Positions 43,601-52,700 of a DNA stretch of 64,000 nt are shown here, piece by piece. Under the pieces are notes generated by a model that was given only the letters and a program-made list of their open reading frames with translations, made no database searches and was not told the DNA's origin. The DNA comes from Polaribacter haliotis. GTDB taxonomy: Bacteria; Bacteroidota; Bacteroidia; Flavobacteriales; Flavobacteriaceae. The position numbers were made by a program, and so were the translations under genes. The stretch covers positions 3,736,627 to 3,800,626 of the forward strand of contig NZ_CP061813.1 in the NCBI RefSeq assembly GCF_014784055.1. The letters run 5' to 3'. Within the stretch, counting starts at the first letter, position 1. Each line of letters begins with the position of its first letter.

Positions 43601-46577
43601 CATCTATATCGTCTGTTAAATTGATATGTGCTACTTGAAAATTATTTAAACTATAAGTAGAGGTTTGTCCAAAAAATGAATTATCTACATAGTAATCTGC
43701 ACCATTTGCGGATACAATACTTGTATAAATTACAGCTCCATTAACCAAATAAGTTACTGTTGTTCCTATTTTTCTGATACTTAGAACATTGCCATCTGCT
43801 CCATTGCTGAAACTTCCTTTAAGCGTACCATTTTCATAGATTAATAATGGCCCTGCACTTTCCCTTATTAAAAAGGCATAATCTATATCTTCGAAAGAAT
43901 TGGTGGTGTTAGTGCCAGCTTCATTAATACCCATTCTAACAAATCTATCGGTATCAGAAGCGAATGTACCACTTAAAGTAAAACTCATTTCGAAATTAGT
44001 ATTCGGGTCTATTGATGAGAAATTTTGCGAGTGCGTACTATTTACATTACCAGCTGTACCATTTGTAAAAGTGATATTATTACTTGAGTATGAAAAACCA
44101 GAACCACCTTGTGTAGTAAAAGATAAATTTGTGCTTGTGGAAGTTTCTTCACTACAACCTTCTACTGAATCTAAAATACCATCATTATCGTCATCTAAAT
44201 CTACAGAATCTTGCACACCATCTCCATCTGTGTCTTTAAATGTAGAAGTTGCATCTCTCCAATCTATTTCTCCTCCAGAAGGGTTGTCTGGATATTCGCT
44301 AAAAGGAGTATCGTCTGCACTACCATTTACATCTGCATACGTATCTCCATTGTCTAAACTATTATCTAAACCATTAAAACCAACTGTACCTGATAGAGTT
44401 AGGTTTGCTTCCACTCTGTCTGGAGTTCCATCATTGTCTGAATCTGTATCTAAATAATCTGGAATAGCGTCTGAGCCACTGTCTGTATTTACAAGTGTAA
44501 AATAAGAATTTGAGGTTCCTCCAGGAATATTTCCATCGTAATTATCGTCTAAACCATCGTTATCGAAATCTGTAAAAGTAGTAGGAGCAGTGTAGCTTGC
44601 TGTTGGTTGTGCTTCTATGTTGTCTGGAATTCCATCATTATCTGAATCTAAATCTAAATAATTTGCAATTCCATCTCCATCTACATCGTTATTACAAGAT
44701 GTTGTATTTAAAACGCCAATAGCATCTATTTCAAAATCGGTAATACTTGGGTCTGTTTGTTTTGTAATTTGTATGTACCTAAAAGCCACATTAGAAGTTA
44801 CGATATCTGTCTGAAAATTATCTGATTGCGCACTTGATGGAGCGTTAAAATTTCTTGTATATGTGGCGTCGTCTGTAGACTCGTTTATAATAGGAATCGC
44901 TGTTCCAGTGGCACCATCTTGTCTTTTCCATGTAATTTGATATTGGGTTCCAACAGGAAAAATAGCTCCAAAATCTAAAACAAAAATGTTACCATTTGTA
45001 TTTAATTCTCCTGGGGCATCATCTGGTACTCCAGTTAGGTTTCCACTATTTGTTACTCCTGTATTAGACACCAAAGTTGCATTAAAGTCAATACAACTTT
45101 CTACGAAGTCTCTAATACCATCATTATCGTCGTCTTTATCTATGTTATTGGCAATACCATCTCCATCTGTATCTAAAAAACCTGTTACAGAAACATCTCT
45201 CCAGTTTACATCGTCAGGTAAACCATTGTCTGCATTATTTCCTTGATCTGGGAAATTGTCTGTTTGCGTATTATCGAAAAGACCATTTACGTCTTTATAA
45301 TCATCGCCATTATCGTAAGCATTGTCTAAGCCGTTTTCGCCTACAGTGCCACTTAAAATAATATTTGCTTCTGTAGTGTCTGAAGCACCATCATTATCGG
45401 AATCTAAATCTCTATAATCTGCTTCTCCATTCGCTTCGGAATTTACGGGAGTAATTGCAGTTCCTGGTGTTCCTCCTGAAACAACAGGGTCGTAATTATC
45501 ATCTAAACCATCGTTATCTGCATCTGTAAAACCAGCACCAACTGCTCCACTTGGTGCAATGTAACCATTGGTGGTTTGTGCTTCTATATTGTCTGGAATT
45601 CCATCATTATCTGCATCTAAATCTAAATGATTTGGAATACCATCATCATCGAAATCATACACATCTGGAATTCCTCCAGAACCTGTAGTAACATAACTCG
45701 TCTCACTAAAATCTGTAGAAATATTATTGTCAAAAGTATCTAAATAGTTAGGTAACTTATCTCCATCTTCATCTCCTAAAGGATCGTATTCTGTTCCGCT
45801 TAAAGTTAATTCTATGGTATCTAAAATACCATCATTATCGTCATCTACATCAATTGAATCTACAATTCCATCTCCATCTGTATCTAATAAAGCCAAATCG
45901 TTTAATTTAATTGCAATATGTATACTTTCGAAGTTTACATCGTTTCCACTAGTAACTGCATTGTCTAAAGGAGAAAAAGCCAATTCCATTTTCCCTGTAC
46001 CATCTGGTTTTCCAATAAATATTACCTCTCTTTTATCCCATTTATCATATGCTTTTGAATCTACTGCAACTATTTGGGTGGCTGGAGTTACTCCTGGTTC
46101 GTTAATTTCGTAGGAAAATTGATCTATATATGCTCCTGAATAGTAGTCTCCACCAACACCATTACTTTTGGCAGTCATAATATACATTGTTAATTTGTAC
46201 ACATTTCCATCTATAATACCACCCATGGACGTTTTTACGGATTCAACAGGAGATGCATTAAAATCTCCAATATCTCTCATAGATATCCAAGTTAAATCTC
46301 CTGTGGGAGGTAGTGGAAGAGGAGAAGCTTCCCAAGTATCATTTTCACCTAAACTCCCTTGCCCACCAGCATTTGTTCTGTTAGAAATATCTGGAGTACC
46401 ACCATCATCTAACCAACCTGTAGGAGTACAATTACCACAAGTAGAAGCAGATGAACCTGTACTAGATATTGTTTGAGAATGTGAACTTAATGTAAAAAAT
46501 AAGCTTATAAAAAAAATGAGTACTAATAAATATTCTTTACAGGATTTTTTTCCAGTTAAAGTAGGTGTTTTTTTCAT
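37635..46577 (-). CDS. Giant secreted acidic-repeat protein with T9SS sorting domain (2980 aa)
   Basis: Domains in order: signal peptide (KEYLLVLIFFISLFFTLSSHSQ, to about residue 35); jelly-roll-like N-terminal domain (about 36-225); Asp-rich repeat region (about 230-1770) of thrombospondin type 3 kind, with many DxDxDGxxD calcium loops such as DSDNDGIPDNIEAQ and four larger modules containing NGLDNxYDNGD or a variant; insert beta domains at about 497-625 (discoidin-like), 804-990 and 1162-1356; laminin-G-like region (about 1775-2000, NILWLRADIGV to SYLAIKYGKTLD); an envelope-type region (HNDVAGIGRDDAM); and a type A T9SS sorting domain (last 75 residues, VALFNVLGQKVREW). Probably a calcium-dependent surface adhesin or matrix protein. 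Paralogue of the next gene. Confidence 0.88.
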   Translation of the reverse strand: MKKTPTLTGKKSCKEYLLVLIFFISLFFTLSSHSQTISSTGSSASTCGNCTPTGWLDDGGTPDISNRTNAGGQGSLGENDTWEASPLPLPPTGDLTWISMRDIGDFNASPVESVKTSMGGIIDGNVYKLTMYIMTAKSNGVGGDYYSGAYIDQFSYEINEPGVTPATQIVAVDSKAYDKWDKREVIFIGKPDGTGKMELAFSPLDNAVTSGNDVNFESIHIAIKLNDLALLDTDGDGIVDSIDVDDDNDGILDTIELTLSGTEYDPLGDEDGDKLPNYLDTFDNNISTDFSETSYVTTGSGGIPDVYDFDDDGIPNHLDLDADNDGIPDNIEAQTTNGYIAPSGAVGAGFTDADNDGLDDNYDPVVSGGTPGTAITPVNSEANGEADYRDLDSDNDGASDTTEANIILSGTVGENGLDNAYDNGDDYKDVNGLFDNTQTDNFPDQGNNADNGLPDDVNWRDVSVTGFLDTDGDGIANNIDKDDDNDGIRDFVESCIDFNATLVSNTGVTNSGNLTGVPDDAPGELNTNGNIFVLDFGAIFPVGTQYQITWKRQDGATGTAIPIINESTDDATYTRNFNAPSSAQSDNFQTDIVTSNVAFRYIQITKQTDPSITDFEIDAIGVLNTTSCNNDVDGDGIANYLDLDSDNDGIPDNIEAQPTASYTAPTTFTDFDNDGLDDNYDGNIPGGTSNSYFTLVNTDSGSDAIPDYLDTDSDNDGTPDRVEANLTLSGTVGFNGLDNSLDNGDTYADVNGSADDTPFSEYPDNPSGGEIDWRDATSTFKDTDGDGVQDSVDLDDDNDGILDSVEGCSEETSTSTNLSFTTQGGSGFSYSSNNITFTNGTAGNVNSTHSQNFSSIDPNTNFEMSFTLSGTFASDTDRFVRMGINEAGTNTTNSFEDIDYAFLIRESAGPLLIYENGTLKGSFSNGADGNVLSIRKIGTTVTYLVNGAVIYTSIVSANGADYYVDNSFFGQTSTYSLNNFQVAHINLTDDIDGDGILNCLDLDSDNDGIPDNIEAQSTTGYTAPDGVFDANGVDTAYTGGITPEDTDGDGKKDYLETDSDNDGILDNVEAGLTLTGVYGNNGLDNAYDNGDNYVDVNGSFDSSQTNNFPDEDGDVFNGGDVDYRDDTFTKDTDGDGVNDEVDLDDDNDGIVDSIEYGASDRCIDVANQGTLDWYDEYNEDLTSDPTLGEDPIVTDDEIVNADVTIKLSRTSNVLSDSNYRINNDVTANSSYTLSQLSTENAESRHTFTFSAPVYNLAFTIYDVNRDNGTIAIDNVQLAITKEDGTNYTLAPADYTLGADNTNTGGNNFRGTGTGSTNIVINSLPIFVTKIQVIYTNAGSGNVSGIQDIAIGDLTFCTPLDSDNDGVFDYVDLDADNDGIPDNIEAQSTIGYIAPTGSYSITGIDLAYDAGITPVNTDGDVNADYLDLDSDGDGTNDIDEGIINEALPANSGGMFTGAVGTNGLLDALEDSDTDQGYTDINGIHVAPKSDGFLDDASDSDVLIGGDLDYRDTIIGVDSDNDGFANSADIDDDGDGIPDINESGGNDPDGDEDNDGTLNYLDTSDDGSGGPGGTTNYTDADGNGIPDVYDFDGDGVPNHLDIDADNDGIPDNVEAQTTTGYIAPATAGDTDTDNDGLNDAYDPDCSPCGGITGINLSTPNNHDSTDNPDYLDTDSDNDGIFDIAENQVSNGTDVPSDANTGNSTDGTPDGILDPANFVDTDGDGLADIYEGSEVNDRFDVNDEINTPASNLPDEDSDVNTTGDVDFRDDTTGVITPGVAGNILWLRADIGVTGTTTVTGWEDQSGDDEDAIAVSGTAPSKEANGINFNPSIVFDGTNDFMRIPNGILETDTYESLWVYTVNSVGVVKQSYLFSESIAGSNGRFSAHMPWSDATIYYDFANCCGSDGRISVNWGSSVNTFNIWTLSSNINTTTPTGARKNISRDGRSLVTSNGNNTSHSRTGLNNDFYLGTGNATGLYHNGELAEIMVFNTVPSDLEQQHIQSYLAIKYGKTLDIIDNDAGIVEGDYILKDLNTKIWDHTANSTYHNDVAGIGRDDAMVLNQKQSKSVNSDAIITIGLNEIQTTNALNTNTFTSNKDFLVWGNNNGVINTITETELICAPEKTIGRKWKIVENGSVGTVEITVTQATIDAALTTPNTVKVLKVADDAAFTTNVNYVPLTDIGTVYTADYDFNGIKYFTYSEINGIFWNGNMGVSGSWVGGNSVPVTGGPSTNSFDRDKVMVIDAQSTANHAILNENVEVECVWIKTNSKLMVADDRYLEFDEDFILDGQLRLIGDGQLVQTHVGLSNVEGNGKLFRDQQSVVPNVYRYHYWTSPVRELGLDTYRVAQVMKDGSTPTSASSTITDINWVSLDQSGVPNRGLNGATGSPITISNFWIYTNQNDPAQEDERSENYVRKLETGVIKRGLGYTMKSTGANPQNFTFVGTPNDGSISIPLVANTSTLVGNPYPSALDATDFINTNIDAIEGTLYFWEHTGEDTEPSGITGHTFAGYYGGYSQRNLTMGIAANGVPSSDPSVYNWETAVDNGSNVTQTTDDTEVTVEFSSNSITIDPNVANIGGTTAKVITKSESGTDTYDVTFTFDKAIEITSIYLFNNAPSSPVSDPTVTLTPDNSQTVETQLLTGASGQEIILNWVDVTTFTITTNRPYNLVIDDIKFKKGFFPSLGEGTYHAPNRYIAVAQGFFVRADADGGTLRFENSQRNYEDDDFASGGTFFFKSNQKQKNNGDENEDEFDLLPILKLGFNRTTTDQVQLHRQIGISFRRGNTYNYENGFDSEIFDVGENDIYWNFPEMNNRKLVIAGVSEITNQLEVPLTIATSNNESKSIQIDEVKNIDKPVYLLDKLTGTYYTLSKTPLELNIENGVYTNRFFITFSKENALSTEDVNPLNKELSIFMDNDSKEVVIQNNKLLKIKRVALFNVLGQKVREWKKVENITENRLKTNKLSATVYILNIETEEGKISKKILIE
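41260..45890 (-). repeat. Asp-rich repeat region of the 2980-aa protein
   Basis: Coding repeats with recurring 25- to 45-residue blocks ending in DNDGIxD and larger 200- to 300-residue modules. Read on the opposite strand they produce His/Leu-rich open frames that are not genes. Confidence 0.8.
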
Positions 46578-46613
46578 TATAGTAAGTTTTTGCAGATTTG
46601 ACGGGATGCATTA

Positions 46614-46621
46614 CAAATATA
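46614..46621 (-). promoter_or_regulatory. Candidate -7 element of the 2980-aa gene
   Basis: On the minus strand TATATTTG matches TAnnTTTG, 36 nt before the ATG. No -33 TTTG at usual spacing. Confidence 0.4.
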
Positions 46622-46710
46622 CGTTTTGTCGTTTAATTTACCATAAATTTTATAATTTGCTGTTAAAATTCGATAAAATGTAATAAATTGTAGTTGATTT
46701 GATAGTAATA

Positions 46711-46745
46711 AAAAAGAGAGTTAACCTACGATTAACTCTCTTTTT
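46711..46745. terminator. Intrinsic terminator between the two giant genes
   Basis: A perfect 14-bp stem AAAAAGAGAGTTAA / TTAACTCTCTTTTT with a 7-nt loop lies 3' of the upstream giant gene (46766). The two giant genes are therefore probably separate transcripts. Confidence 0.88.
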
Positions 46746-46765
46746 TAAATGAATTGAAGAAGATT

Positions 46766-49700
46766 TTACTCAATAAATAGCTTCTTCGAAATTTTTCCGT
46801 TTTCGGTATTTATATTTATAATATATACAGTTGCAGAAAGCTTATTTGTTTTTAATCTGTTCTCTGTTGTATTGTCTATATTTTTCCATTCTCGAACTTT
46901 TTGACCTAAAATATTAAATAATTCTACTTTCTTTATTTTAAGTAATTTATTATTCTGAATCACTACTTCTTTAGCATTATTATCCATAAATACTGTAAGT
47001 TCTTTATCTAAAGGATTAACATCTTCTGTACTTAAGACGTTTTGTTTAGAGAAAGTAATAAAGAAACGATTTGTATAGGTTCCAGATCCAATATTTAATT
47101 CTGTTGTTTCTGAGCTTAGTTCGTAATACGTATTTGTTAATTTATCTAATAAATAAACATCTCTGTTAATATTTTTAGCTTCGTCTATTTGTATTTCAAA
47201 AGGACTGTTAGAACCTAAAACAATACTTAGAGGAACTTCCAAAGAATTTTTAATTTCTGAAACTCCAGCAATAATTAGTTTTTTATCTGAATGATTTGGA
47301 AAATGCCAATAGAAATCTGTACTATTTAAATCGTAAATTTCACTATCATAACCATTATCATAGTCAAAAGAGTTTGTTTTTCTAAATGATATTCCTATTT
47401 GTCTGTGAGACTTAATTCCACCACCTTCATCTAAATTAAAACCAAGTTTTAAAATTGGTAATAAATTGGTGTTTTCTTGAGATTCTTGTTTATTAGAACT
47501 TTTTGAAGAATTTTTAAAGAAATAAGTAGTTTCTGTTCCAGTAGTTTTATCTTGGTAGTTTCTATGAGCGTTCTCAAATCTTACTGTACCACCAGTGTTA
47601 GATGCAGATACAAAGAAACCTTGCCCAACAGAAACATATCTGTTAGGAGCATGATAAACTCCATCTCCAAGACCAGGTAAATTTCCTTTAGCAAATTTTA
47701 AATTATCTATAACTAAGTTATAAGGATTATTTGTGGTAATTGTAAAACCAGAAAGATCTTCCCAATTTAAATTAACTTCTTGCCCAGTTACTCCACTTAA
47801 TAATTGAGTTACAGGAGCTTCTCCATTATTAGGAGTAATTGTTACTGTTGGATTTGAAATAGGAGTTACCACATTGTTAAATAGATAAATACTTTTAACA
47901 TCTACAGTTTTATCAAAAGTAAAAATTACATCGTAAGTACTTGTAGATAAACCGACATCTCCAATTATATTTCCTAAAGTTCCACCAATTCCTAATGGAT
48001 TTGGAAGCAAGTTAATACTACCTGAAGATTTGGTTACAGTTGTTGTAATACCATCTACTGTTTGTGTAATTGATGATCCATTTGCAACTGCATTAGTCCA
48101 ATCGTTAACTAGTGGAGGAATGCTTCCAACACCTCTTGCTGAAATTCCCATGGAAATATTTCTCTGTGAGTAGCCACCTTGATATCCTGTTAAATTATGA
48201 CCCTCTGTAGTTGCTGGATTATCTTTATCTTCTCCTGTATGTTCCCAGAAATAAAGTGTACCATCGATCTCGTTAATATTTGTATTGATAAAATCTGTGG
48301 CATCTAAAGCACTAGGATATGGATTTCCTAATAAATTTGTAGTTCCTGGAGCAATATTAAAAGTTATAGAACCATCGTTTGGAGTTCCAACAAAAGTAAA
48401 GTTTTGAGGATTTTGCCCCGTACTTTTCATAGTATATCCTTGGCCTCGTTCTATAGCTCCAGTTTCTAGTTTTCTTACATAGTCTGCTTGACTTGTACCT
48501 CCTAAATAAGTGTAAATCCAAAAGGTTGAAATTTTAATAGGAGTAACCCCAGGTGCACCTGGAACACCATCTAAACCACGGTTTGGTTCTCCTGGTTGAT
48601 CTAAAGAAATCCAATTAATATCTGTAATTGAAGAAGATGCTGAGGTTGGGATGTTTCCATCTTTCATAACTTGTCCAACTCTATAGGTATCTAGACTAAA
48701 TTCTCTAACAGGAGAAGACCAATAATGGTATCTATAGACACTTGGCACAACTGCTTGTTGATCTCTAAATAACTTTCCTGAACCTTGTACATTTGATAAG
48801 CCAGAGTGGGTTTGAATTAACTGACCATCGCCAATCAATCTCATTTCTCCATCTAAAATAAAGTCTTCATCAAATTCTAAATATCTATTGTTAGAAACCA
48901 TTAGTTTAGAGTTTGCTTTTATCCAAACACATTCTACTTCTACACTTTCGTTTAAAACAGCGTGTGTTAAAGAAGTTTCTGAGTCTATAACCATTACTTT
49001 ATCTCTATCTGCAACATTTGTACTTGGGCCTCCAGTAACTGTAGCACTATTTCCACCTGTCCAAGCATTTGAGTCTCCATTCCAGAAAATTCCATTAATT
49101 TCTGAATACGTAAAATATTTTACACCATTAAAATTATAGTTAGCAGCATATACAGCTTCTGAATTTATGGTTGTATTTGTTAATGGAACATAATTTACGT
49201 TTGTTGTAAATGATGCGTCATCTGCAACTTTTAATACTTTAATTGTGTTTGGAGTTGTTAAAGCACCATCTATAATTGCTTTATTAACTGCAACTTGAGT
49301 TGAGCCAACACTTCCATTTTCAACAATTTTCCATTTTCTACCAATTGTTTTTTCTGGGGCACAAATTAATTCTGTTTCTGTTGTTGTATTTACAACTCCG
49401 TTATTATTACCCCATACTAAGAAATCTTTGTTTGATGAAAATGTATTTGTATTTGCGGCGTTCGTTGCAGAAATTGCATTTAGACCAATGGTTATAATCG
49501 CATCTGAATTTACAGATTTCGATTGTTTTTGATTTAAAACCATGGCATCGTCTCTTCCAATTCCTGCTACATCGTTATGAAATGTACTGTTGGCAGTATA
49601 ATCCCAAACTTTTGGAGATCCGCCTGTTAATACATAATCTCCTTCTGTAATTGTGGCACTATTATTCACATCACTTAAAGTAAAACCATATTTAATTGCT

Positions 49701-52700
49701 AAATAAGTTTCTACTTGTTGTCTTCTAGCATCTGAATGTGCATCACTATAAAAAATTAATTCGGCAATACTACCATTGATACCTCTATCTGTAAAGTTTC
49801 TATCTCTACCTAAATAATAAGTTCTGTTTTCATTAGAAATGTTGCTGGTAAAAATTCTGGTTTGCATTTCAAAATTGTCTGGTCTTGGGTGAGTTAAGAA
49901 ATCTGTTGCCAAACCATTTACATATTCAGCTCCATTTACAACTGCTGTAGGAGTATAAGTACCAATAGTTGTATAAATTTGGGTATCGTCATTGTGTCCA
50001 TGACCAATACCACCAGCATCATTATTTGTAAATGGTACATTCCATTGAGTAGTAGATACATCATTATAAACGATGTAAACTGTTCTTGGATTTAAGTTGT
50101 CTGTTCGAGTTAATACATCATTACCATTATTAAAAGTAACTGTTGGGTTAAAGTTTAACAAATTAGCTGTAACATCTGGTGTACCAGCTCCTGTAAAATC
50201 TGAATTTGAAGGTGTTTGATCTTCCCAGAGAGTAACAGTACTTCCTCCTGTAACGTCTTTATCAGCACGTAACCACAATGTATTTCCAGTATAACTTGGC
50301 GAAACAGGATCAACATCATTATCTCTATAGTCAACATCGTCGATATTTACATCAGAATCTTCGTCTGGTAAATCTGTTGAAGGTGTATTAATTTCATCAT
50401 TCACATCATAACCATCGTTTACATTTGAACCTTCAAAATTATCATCTAAACCATCTCCATCTGAATCGTTTCCACTAATTGCGTTGTCTGAATCTCCATT
50501 TTCTTGAATATCTGGCTTGCCATCATTATCGGAATCTAAATCTAAATAATCTGGATTTATTGGTCCACTATCATTATCTGTATTAACAGGCATTGTAGAG
50601 ATGTCCAAACCAACAGTATTACTTGTGCCACAAGGACTTCCTGATGAGCAATCTGTATCATAAGCATCATTTAAACCATCATTGTCTGCATCATTATCAG
50701 TATCTGTTGAAGGTGGAACATATCCAACAGTAGATTGTGCTTCGATATTATCTGGAATACCATCGTTATCTGCATCAATATCTAAATGATTTGGAACACC
50801 ATCTCCATCGAAATCGTACACATCTGGAATTCCATCGCTATTAGAATCTGTATAGTTTGTTAAACTACTGTCTCCACCATTTCCATTATCAATATTATCT
50901 CTGTAATTGGCAATACCATCTCCATCTTCATCTCCATCTGGATTGTTTCCTCCACTTTCAACTATATCTGTAATACCATCATTATCATCATCTATATCTG
51001 TGCTATTTGCGATACCGTCTTTATCTGTGTCTACACCAATTATTGTATCTCTATAATCTAAATCTCCTCCAATATTTACATCTCCATCTCCATCTGTAAA
51101 GTTATCTGTAACTGTATTGTCGAAACTACCATTAACATCGTTATAAGCGTCTCCATTATCTAAGGTGTTTAATAGTCCATTAGAACCAACTGGTCCAGTA
51201 GCTCTTCCTCCAGAATTTGGGGTAATAGTAATTAAACCAGATTCTAAAATATCAAAAGTTCCATCTCCATCTGAATCTAAATCTAAATAATCTGGAATTG
51301 TATCTGCTCCTGTTGTTGCAGAACCATCTGTATTTTGTGGAGTTACACCCATTCCGTATGCTAAATCGATACCAGTACTGCTAAAACTACCAGTTGGAGC
51401 AATGTAGCCAGAGGTAGATTGTGCTTCGAAATTATCTGGAATTCCATCGTTATCTGAATCTAAATCGATATAATCGAAAACGCCATCATTATCGCTATCT
51501 AAAGGTGTACAGAAATTTAAATTTCCAACAGCAATGTCTTGATTTAAAGAAATAGAACCTGTTCCTGAATTTTTATAGATAATTTGCATTTTTATTATCC
51601 AAGCAGGTATTGCATTAATTGTTAAGTTTGATGTTGCTCCAGAAGTTGTTGAATTTCCTGTAAAAACCCTTGTAGTTGTATTAAACGTATGTGTTGCTCC
51701 TAAAGAATAATTTGCAGGTTGTAATAAGTATCTTGTACCATCTTGTTTGGTTAAGAAAATTTCAACATTATCTACAGTGGCTCCATTATCTATGTTTAAG
51801 TCGTAAATTGTAAAAGCAAGATTGTAAACTGGATCACTAAAATTGAAATTATGTCTAGACAACCCACTAATAATTCCTCTTTGATTAAGGTTTAGAGAAC
51901 TATTGGTAGTTATATTGTCATTAACTCTGTAATTACTATCACTAGCTACATTTGTAGTTCTTGAATAAGTTACATCTACACTACTTACTTTTTTTGTAGG
52001 TGCAGAAGCTGGATCGTCTCCATTTGAAGCTAATGTTCCATTTGGAGAAGTTACTTGATATAAATTTTCCCAGTTGTATGGAGGTGTGGCTGTTGTTGTA
52101 CAAGAACCAATTTCTACTGAATCTAATATACCATCATTATCGTCGTCTAAATCTATTTGATTACTTATTCCATCTCCATCTTTATCGTTTGTAAAAGTAT
52201 CGTCTCTATAATCTACATCTCCACCAGTAAAAACATCTCCATCTTCATCTGGGAAGTTATTTGTTTGTGAATTGTCGAAACTTCCATTTACATCTGTATA
52301 ATTATCTCCATTATCGTAATTATTGTCTAAACCGTTTGTACCATAAACTCCAGATAGAACAAGATTCGCTTCGATATTATCTAAAATACCATCGTCATCT
52401 GAATCGTTTTCTAAATAATCTTTTAGAGAATCTCCATCTGTATCTTGTGGAGTTAAACCTCCTGTATATGCTGTGTCCACACCATCTGAACCAAATACAC
52501 CATCAGGTAATACGTATCCAACAGTAGATTGTGCTTCTATATTATCTGGAATTCCATCGTTATCGGAATCTAAATCAAAATAATTGGGAATTCCATCTCC
52601 ATCTGTGTCTAAAGAACAACTTACGCCAATTGCATCCACAAAGAAATCGACTACACTTGGAGGTGTACTTTTTGTTACTCTTATGTATCTAAATGCCACA

